Shown: positions 59,071 to 64,000 of the stretch, piece by piece | How positions within the stretch are numbered: the first letter of the stretch is position 1 | Layout of the letters: every line of letters starts with the position of its first letter | NCBI RefSeq assembly: GCF_000426485.1 | Contig: NZ_KE384529.1 | Span: 124,001-188,000, forward strand | Source: Indolivaga capnocytophagoides DSM 22835 | GTDB taxonomy: Bacteria; Bacteroidota; Bacteroidia; Bacteroidales; Dysgonomonadaceae | Length of the DNA stretch: 64,000 bases | Direction: 5' to 3' | Notes under the pieces: model-generated | What the model saw: only the letters and a program-made list of their open reading frames with translations | Told to the model about the DNA's origin: nothing | The model's database searches: none | Program-made: the position numbers and the translations under genes

Positions 59071-59138
59071 ACACCTACATTATATTATATTAACCTGTTT
59101 ACAATCATTAAAGTAAATTATACCAACTTAAGATAGAA

Positions 59139-59999
59139 ATGGAAGATTCGCGCGCAATTATTTTGATATATTCTCCTGACCAACCTGGATTGGTCGCTGC
59201 AATAACAGATTTTATAAATGTAAATGGAGGAAACATCATCCGCCTCGAACAGCATGTCGATAAACAAGAGAATATTTTCTTTATGCGCGTCGAATGGGAT
59301 TTAGAAAACTTTATCATACCTAAAGAAAAGATTGGTGAATATTTCCAAACTATGTATGCCAATAAGTATGATATGACATTCCGTCTTTATTTCAATGATT
59401 ACAAACCCCGTATGGCAGTATTTGTATCAAAGATGTCTCACTGCTTATTTGATATACTTGCCAGATACACTGCCGGAGAGTGGAATGTGGAAATTCCACT
59501 GATCATCAGCAATCACGAAGATCTTCGCTGGGTTGCGGAAAAGTTCGGTATAGAATACCATGTTCTGAAAATAAATAAGGACAATAAAGAATTGATTGAA
59601 GCCGAACAAAAAGCATTATTACGAGACTATAGCATTGATTTTATTGTTCTTGCACGTTATATGCAAATTCTTACCGACGATTTTATCAGAGAATATCCCA
59701 ATCGTATAATAAACATCCATCATTCATTCCTACCTGCTTTTATCGGGGCAAAACCATATCATGCCGCATATCAGAGAGGTGTGAAAATTATCGGGGCAAC
59801 AAGTCATTATGTCACAACAGAACTGGATGCAGGGCCTATTATTGAACAAGACATCACACGCATTACTCATAGAGACAGCGTGACTGATTTGGTTAGAAAA
59901 GGTCAGGATTTGGAAAAGATTGTGCTATCTCATGCGATTGAATACCACATCAACCATCAAGTATTGGTATATAAAAACAAAACAATATTATTCTCCTAA
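59139..59999 (+). CDS. purU: Formyltetrahydrofolate deformylase
   Basis: 286 residues that hydrolyse 10-formyl-THF to formate, feeding the folate pool or PurT-type reactions. An N-terminal ACT domain (ILIYSPDQPGLVAAITDFINV) is followed by the formyltransferase fold with INIHHSFLPAFIGAKPYHAAY and the catalytic Asp in TELDAGPIIEQD. It ends before a bidirectional hairpin. Confidence 0.93.
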   Translation: MEDSRAIILIYSPDQPGLVAAITDFINVNGGNIIRLEQHVDKQENIFFMRVEWDLENFIIPKEKIGEYFQTMYANKYDMTFRLYFNDYKPRMAVFVSKMSHCLFDILARYTAGEWNVEIPLIISNHEDLRWVAEKFGIEYHVLKINKDNKELIEAEQKALLRDYSIDFIVLARYMQILTDDFIREYPNRIINIHHSFLPAFIGAKPYHAAYQRGVKIIGATSHYVTTELDAGPIIEQDITRITHRDSVTDLVRKGQDLEKIVLSHAIEYHINHQVLVYKNKTILFS

Positions 60000-60021
60000 G
60001 AGATTTCATACTCAATATACA

Positions 60022-60058
60022 AATAAGCTCAATATTCAGATATTGGGCTTATTTTTTA
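60022..60058. terminator. Bidirectional terminator
   Basis: AATAAGCTCAATAT (60022-60035) pairs with ATATTGGGCTTATT (60040-60053) with one wobble, followed by TTTT. It lies between convergent purU and the LuxR-type gene. Confidence 0.75.
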
Positions 60059-60066
60059 GGTTAAAA

Positions 60067-60960
60067 TCAGAGTTCAATTTCATCTGCAGAAATATATCCG
60101 TGACTGATACAGTAGAAGATCAAACCGGATACTGTTTTTATTCCTAGCTTAGCTGTTATATTTTTACGGTGAGAAAGCACTGTATTTAAACTTATATTTA
60201 ATCTATCAGCAACTTCTTTATTCAACAATCCCAAAGCAATCAACTTTAAGACCTCTAATTCTCGGGGAGATATAGTCTTTTCACTATCCATCTCAGGCAA
60301 TGCATCACTGCTTAATAAAGTCTGCCAATCATCAAAACCAGCTTCGGCCAATTTGCTGATCATCGGTTTAAGTATCTTTTCCCGTATACGATTATGCTTA
60401 CCCAAATCATTCAACAACGTATCTACGGCAAAAACCACCGCAAAACATAAATTCTCATTGAAACTTCCCGTAATGTGCTTAATCAGAATATTTTTCAAGT
60501 CTAAAAGTAGAGCATACGAAGTATCGTCGTCTAATAATCCACTATTAATACGATGCAACAGTTCCTCTTTGAACTTAAAAAAGAGCTTCCGAATTAAAAG
60601 TAACTGCGTATTATTCGGATCGCTCATTGCTATAAAGGCATTTAAGTGCTTCTCTATATTAGGAATCTGAGCATGAATATAGTATCCATCGGTCTGTTTT
60701 AAATAATTGCTCACTAAATCAACATCGAATCCCTGCAAAAGTTTCTCCGGAAAGTAATCCTCATTCAGATATGTATTCAAAATTGCCAGAAAAAAATCAG
60801 GATTCAACTTATGTTCAAGACATATTTCAGCTACGGTCTTTTCTCCCAAACCTAGTTTCAGTCCAAATCGATTTATAACCGGAATTAATAAATAATTCTC
60901 ACAAATGCTTTCCGAAAGAACAGAGGATACCGAAAGAAATGCCATAACTAATAAATTCAA
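60067..60960 (-). CDS. LuxR-type transcriptional regulator
   Basis: 297 residues. The C-terminal HTH has SPRELEVLKLIALGLLNKEVADRLNISLNTVLSHRKNITAKLGIKTVSGLIFY, a clear LuxR/NarL type. The N-terminal 230 residues are helical and match no receiver or known sensor domain, so the signal is unknown. R92 copy 8 lies about 115 bases upstream with its palindrome end facing this gene. Confidence 0.85.
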   Translation of the reverse strand: MNLLVMAFLSVSSVLSESICENYLLIPVINRFGLKLGLGEKTVAEICLEHKLNPDFFLAILNTYLNEDYFPEKLLQGFDVDLVSNYLKQTDGYYIHAQIPNIEKHLNAFIAMSDPNNTQLLLIRKLFFKFKEELLHRINSGLLDDDTSYALLLDLKNILIKHITGSFNENLCFAVVFAVDTLLNDLGKHNRIREKILKPMISKLAEAGFDDWQTLLSSDALPEMDSEKTISPRELEVLKLIALGLLNKEVADRLNISLNTVLSHRKNITAKLGIKTVSGLIFYCISHGYISADEIEL

Positions 60961-61072
60961 AACAATGGTTTTTCAAAATTACTGAATTATTCCGAGCTAT
61001 ACTTCTTAATCATTCAAAAATTGAATTGACTGATCCATTTTTGTTCGTAATTTTACCACTGCATATTTACTT

Positions 61073-61165
61073 AGGGTCTCAGACCTTTTTATTAACTTTG
61101 CAAGCATAACAACAAAAGCAGGTTATCGCTTTAAAGTACATTATTAAATACTTTCTGTTACTTAT
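61073..61165 (+). repeat. R92 repeat copy 8 (HAD leader)
   Basis: GGGTCTCAGACCTTTTT, TAACTTTGCAAGCATAACAA, a GTTAT-loop-ATAAC-type hairpin arm pair, ATTAAATACTTTCTGTTACT and TAT. It is the most complete copy and closest to copy 2. It lies in the leader of the HAD gene. Confidence 0.9.
61093..61100 (+). promoter_or_regulatory. -7 box inside R92 copy 8
   Basis: TAACTTTG followed by C fits TAnnTTTGC and is correctly placed to transcribe the HAD-SSS operon, 85 bases before the ATG. The repeat would then carry the promoter. Confidence 0.45.
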
Positions 61166-61184
61166 TTTAAATCAACTACAACGA

Positions 61185-61814
61185 ATGAAACCCGACAGTT
61201 TAATTTTTGATATGGACGGCACTCTTTGGGATGCTGTAGCTACTTACGCACATTGCTGGACTCAGGTATTTGCCGCCAATGGTATTGATAGAAAAGTGGA
61301 AAAAAAAGATATACAAGGATACATGGGCATGGAAGCAAAACAAATCTATAGAGTAATGTTTCCAGAACTACCCGAATCAACTATCGAGAAATTGTATAAA
61401 GAAATTGTTATCAAAACAGACGAATTATTACCTCAATTAGGTGGAGAAATATACCCCGGTGTATTAGAAGGATTGGAACAATTATCCAGAAAATACAAAT
61501 TATTTATGCTTAGCAATTGCCAAAAAGGCAGTATTCGTGATTTTATGGTTTTCACAGAAACAAAACCTTACTTTTGTGATTATATTGAGTACGGATCTAA
61601 CTTTCAGCCTAAACACATAAATATGAAAACTCTGATTGACCAGTACAATCTAAAAGCTCCGATGTATATCGGTGATACCGACTCGGATCGTAAACAATCA
61701 GATTTGGCCTCTGTTCCCTTTGTTTTTGCAGCCTGGGGCTTTGGAAATACAGACTCATACGCTCACAAATTCGATCAAATAAAAGATCTTACAGATCATT
61801 TTCTTAGTCTTTAA
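61185..61814 (+). CDS. HAD-family phosphatase
   Basis: 209 residues with the three HAD motifs: FDMDGTLWD (8-16, nucleophile Asp), LSNC (motif II Ser), and GDTDSDRKQS (motif IV acids). The cap is of the phosphoglycolate-phosphatase type. The substrate is unknown. An SSS-type transporter follows after 16 bases and is probably co-transcribed. Confidence 0.85.
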   Translation: MKPDSLIFDMDGTLWDAVATYAHCWTQVFAANGIDRKVEKKDIQGYMGMEAKQIYRVMFPELPESTIEKLYKEIVIKTDELLPQLGGEIYPGVLEGLEQLSRKYKLFMLSNCQKGSIRDFMVFTETKPYFCDYIEYGSNFQPKHINMKTLIDQYNLKAPMYIGDTDSDRKQSDLASVPFVFAAWGFGNTDSYAHKFDQIKDLTDHFLSL

Positions 61815-61830
61815 AGTCATATAGTAACTT

Positions 61831-63276
61831 ATGTCCGGAACTCTTATACTAATCATATTCGCTGCATATTTCGGATCTCTTTATCTGATTTCTCATATAA
61901 TAAGTAAAAAGAGTTCGGACAACGATGCTTTCTTCTCAGGGAATAAAAAATCCCCATGGTATATCATTGCCATTGGTATGATTGGGACAAGCATATCCGG
62001 TGTAACATTTGTATCGGTTCCGGGCATGGTTGGCAAATTCGATATGACTTATATGCAAATGGTGTTCGGATTTTTCTTCGGATATCTTGCTGTGGCATAT
62101 GTTTTATTACCCTTATACTACAAACTGAATTTAATATCAATATATACTTATCTCGACCATCGTTTTGGTTTTTATTCTTACAAAACAGGTGCTGCATTTT
62201 TTATACTATCACGTATAATAGGATCTGCAGCGAAACTTTATCTGATAGCTCTTATACTCCAAACCCTTGTATTTGATTATTGGAATATCCCCTTTGAGGT
62301 TACAGTAACGGGTATTATTCTTTTTATATGGTTATATACACGCAAGAGTGGCATTAAAACAATTATATGGACAGATACACTTCAGACATTATGTGTGATT
62401 ATTGCTGTAATACTTATTATATGGCAAGTTTCGCATTTACTTCATTTTAATGTATCGGATGCAATTAATTATATCAGTAAAAGCCCTCATTCCAATATTT
62501 TTGTTTTTGATTGGAATAGCTCTCAAAATTTCTTCAAGCAATTCTTCAGCGGCATATTTATAGTTATTGTCATGACCGGACTCGATCAGGATATAATGCA
62601 AAAAAACCTAAGCTGCAAAAACCTGAAAGATGCCCGTAAAAACATGCTTACATACGGATTTATGTTTATCCCGATCAATCTGTTATTTCTGGCTTTAGGA
62701 GTATTATTACTTATCTTTTCTGGACATCAGGGAATTACTCTACCAGTGATTTCTGACGAGATATTACCCTTCCTCGTAAGCAATTACCTGGGAATAGGCT
62801 GTCTTATATTCTTCACGGTAGGTATTATAGGAGCATCTTTCGCCAACGCCGATTCGGCACTTGCATCTTTGACAACTTCTTTCTGTGTAGATATTCTAAA
62901 TATATCTTCCTTAGATAAGGATCGGGCAACCACTATGAGAAAAAGAGTTCATTTCGGTATGAGCTTAGTTTTTATATTAGTCATTCTACTTATACACTAC
63001 ATCGGGCAGGATAATATACTAAATACAATATATAAAGTTGCCTCATACACCTATGGACCCTTACTCGGTATGTTTACCTTTGGATTATTCTCCAAAACCA
63101 ATATTAAGGATAAATATATGCCCATAGTCTGCATTGCATCACCAGTAGCCTGCTATGCCATAGAAGTTATTCTTCAAAACTATCTGAACTATAAAGTTGG
63201 ATACGAAATACTCATGCTGAACGGACTGTTAACAATTATAGGTATGCTGATTATAAAACAAAAGCCGCAACAATAA
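61831..63276 (+). CDS. Sodium:solute symporter (SSS family)
   Basis: 481 residues with about 13 hydrophobic helices. GMIGTSISGVTFVSVPGM, GLDQDIMQKNLSCKNLKDARKN and GASFANADSALASLTTSFCVDI are typical SSS family stretches; the last region holds the Na+-site small hydroxyl residues. It imports a sugar, amino acid or similar solute with sodium; the substrate cannot be inferred. It probably forms an operon with the HAD gene upstream and is convergent with a Nudix-like regulator. Confidence 0.88.
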   Translation: MSGTLILIIFAAYFGSLYLISHIISKKSSDNDAFFSGNKKSPWYIIAIGMIGTSISGVTFVSVPGMVGKFDMTYMQMVFGFFFGYLAVAYVLLPLYYKLNLISIYTYLDHRFGFYSYKTGAAFFILSRIIGSAAKLYLIALILQTLVFDYWNIPFEVTVTGIILFIWLYTRKSGIKTIIWTDTLQTLCVIIAVILIIWQVSHLLHFNVSDAINYISKSPHSNIFVFDWNSSQNFFKQFFSGIFIVIVMTGLDQDIMQKNLSCKNLKDARKNMLTYGFMFIPINLLFLALGVLLLIFSGHQGITLPVISDEILPFLVSNYLGIGCLIFFTVGIIGASFANADSALASLTTSFCVDILNISSLDKDRATTMRKRVHFGMSLVFILVILLIHYIGQDNILNTIYKVASYTYGPLLGMFTFGLFSKTNIKDKYMPIVCIASPVACYAIEVILQNYLNYKVGYEILMLNGLLTIIGMLIIKQKPQQ

Positions 63277-63323
63277 TTCCGGCCGTTATATAAATTCCAT
63301 TATTTGTTAATTTCACATATCCA

Positions 63324-64000
63324 TCAGAAAAACGAACTGCTCCAAGACATCAGATACATACCCGAACGCTCAGCTTCTGCATATCTGTCCTTATTAAAAC
63401 TGTATAGATAAGGGGCTTTATGAGCTCCCGCCTTTCTTTTTTCCTCCAATTTAGTAATTAAACCTACCGAAAGCATTTTACGCTGAAAATTTCTTCTGTC
63501 AAGTTCCTTTCCTATAATAGCTTCATAGACCATACGTAATTCCGGCATTGTGAATTTCTCGGGAAGTAACTGAAAACCAACAGGAACATAACCTAATTGA
63601 ATTCTGATTGAAGAGATTGCTCCGTCTATAATATGACGGTGATCAGAGTATAAATTAGGGAGTTTATTTAAGGAAAACCAGTCTAGTTCTTCAACGTCAT
63701 GATAAACATTCAAATTAACTTTAGTGTATTCTACCAATGCATAATATCCCATTGTTACAAAACGGCGTAAATACCACTTTGCAACATCTGCATCCATATT
63801 CAGATCTTCTATAAACTTCTTATTATCAGAAAAATCAAGACGATTACACTCTCCAAACAAATGAAATTGTTTTAAGAATACATCGTCCAATCCAGTTCGT
63901 ATATTCAAAACCCGGCAAGCTGCATCATCAACATTCTCATCCACTCGAACAAAACCTCCGGGCAGCATCCAATTCTCGCTTTTTAACAATTTATTAAGAA
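63324..64000 (-). CDS. Nudix-like transcriptional regulator (NrtR/AraR type), N-terminally cut
   Basis: The frame is open to the window end, so the start lies outside. The Nudix-box region reads GGFVRVDENVDDAACRVLNIRTGL, in which the catalytic RExxEExG residues are lost. The C-terminal part (FTMPELRMVYEAIIGKELDRRNFQRKML...GAHKAPYLYSF) is a winged helix. This is the NrtR layout, and in Bacteroides a relative controls arabinose genes. It adjoins the SSS transporter gene, a possible target. Confidence 0.8.
   Translation of the reverse strand, partial: LNKLLKSENWMLPGGFVRVDENVDDAACRVLNIRTGLDDVFLKQFHLFGECNRLDFSDNKKFIEDLNMDADVAKWYLRRFVTMGYYALVEYTKVNLNVYHDVEELDWFSLNKLPNLYSDHRHIIDGAISSIRIQLGYVPVGFQLLPEKFTMPELRMVYEAIIGKELDRRNFQRKMLSVGLITKLEEKRKAGAHKAPYLYSFNKDRYAEAERSGMYLMSWSSSFF

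Noticed and set aside
1-64000. Insertion sequence or prophage
   Set aside because: No transposase, integrase or phage structural gene was found; the S24-type regulator alone is not enough.

Overview
The window looks like chromosomal DNA of a low-GC Bacteroidales bacterium, probably close to Dysgonomonas/Dysgonomonadaceae; the genus is inference. Bacteroidota traits seen directly are TAnnTTTG-type -7 promoter boxes, the gene order menF-menD-menB-menC-menE, TonB receptors with an N-terminal carboxypeptidase-regulatory-like domain, a lipoprotein with an SSDDNE export-like signal, a Nudix-like regulator and many short intergenic repeats. Oxygen-independent ribonucleotide reductase (nrdDG), rubrerythrin and menaquinone genes point to an anaerobic or facultative lifestyle. 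No phage, transposase, rRNA operon or CRISPR array is visible.

Layout. 1-9.5 kb: tail of an M13 peptidase, the five-gene menaquinone operon, then nrdD-nrdG convergent on it. 9.6-15.4 kb: a minus-strand block with a CWC zinc-type protein, a split threonine/serine exporter behind one cobalamin riboswitch, and a TonB receptor plus lipoprotein CbiK-type chelatase behind a second cobalamin riboswitch. 15.5-24 kb: rhomboid protease, Cys/Met PLP enzyme, CDGSH protein, tsaB, pyrBI with a possible attenuator leader, a methyltransferase-like gene, SRP RNA plus tRNA-Thr, pepT and mgsA. 24-38 kb: menG/ubiE behind a zeta-toxin-like kinase, purC, phoH, a YoaP-type acetyltransferase, gdhA, clpB, thyA, an Old Yellow Enzyme and an Eis-type acetyltransferase. 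38-50 kb: a solitary solute-binding protein, a gene-poor 1.1 kb stretch with a duplicated palindrome, an S24-like repressor, fba, rubrerythrin, two DUF3857/transglutaminase proteins and several regulators. 50-64 kb: M23 peptidase, alaS, MORN-repeat protein, NlpC/P60 protein, a GNAT protein, parE, purU, a LuxR-type regulator, a HAD phosphatase with an SSS transporter, and a Nudix-like regulator cut by the window end.

The most striking signal outside genes is a dispersed intergenic repeat of about 92 bp (called R92 here). It has a GGTCTnAGACC palindrome at one end, a conserved central hairpin whose arms change together between copies, and a tail reading ATTAAATACTTTCTGTTACT at the other end. 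About eight full or near-full copies and several fragments lie in this window. In nine genes the stop codon is fused to, or lies inside, the palindrome, and in menC the apparent start codon lies inside a copy. Five menaquinone genes plus menG (24.1 kb) supply most of that pathway; menA and a menH are not in the window.
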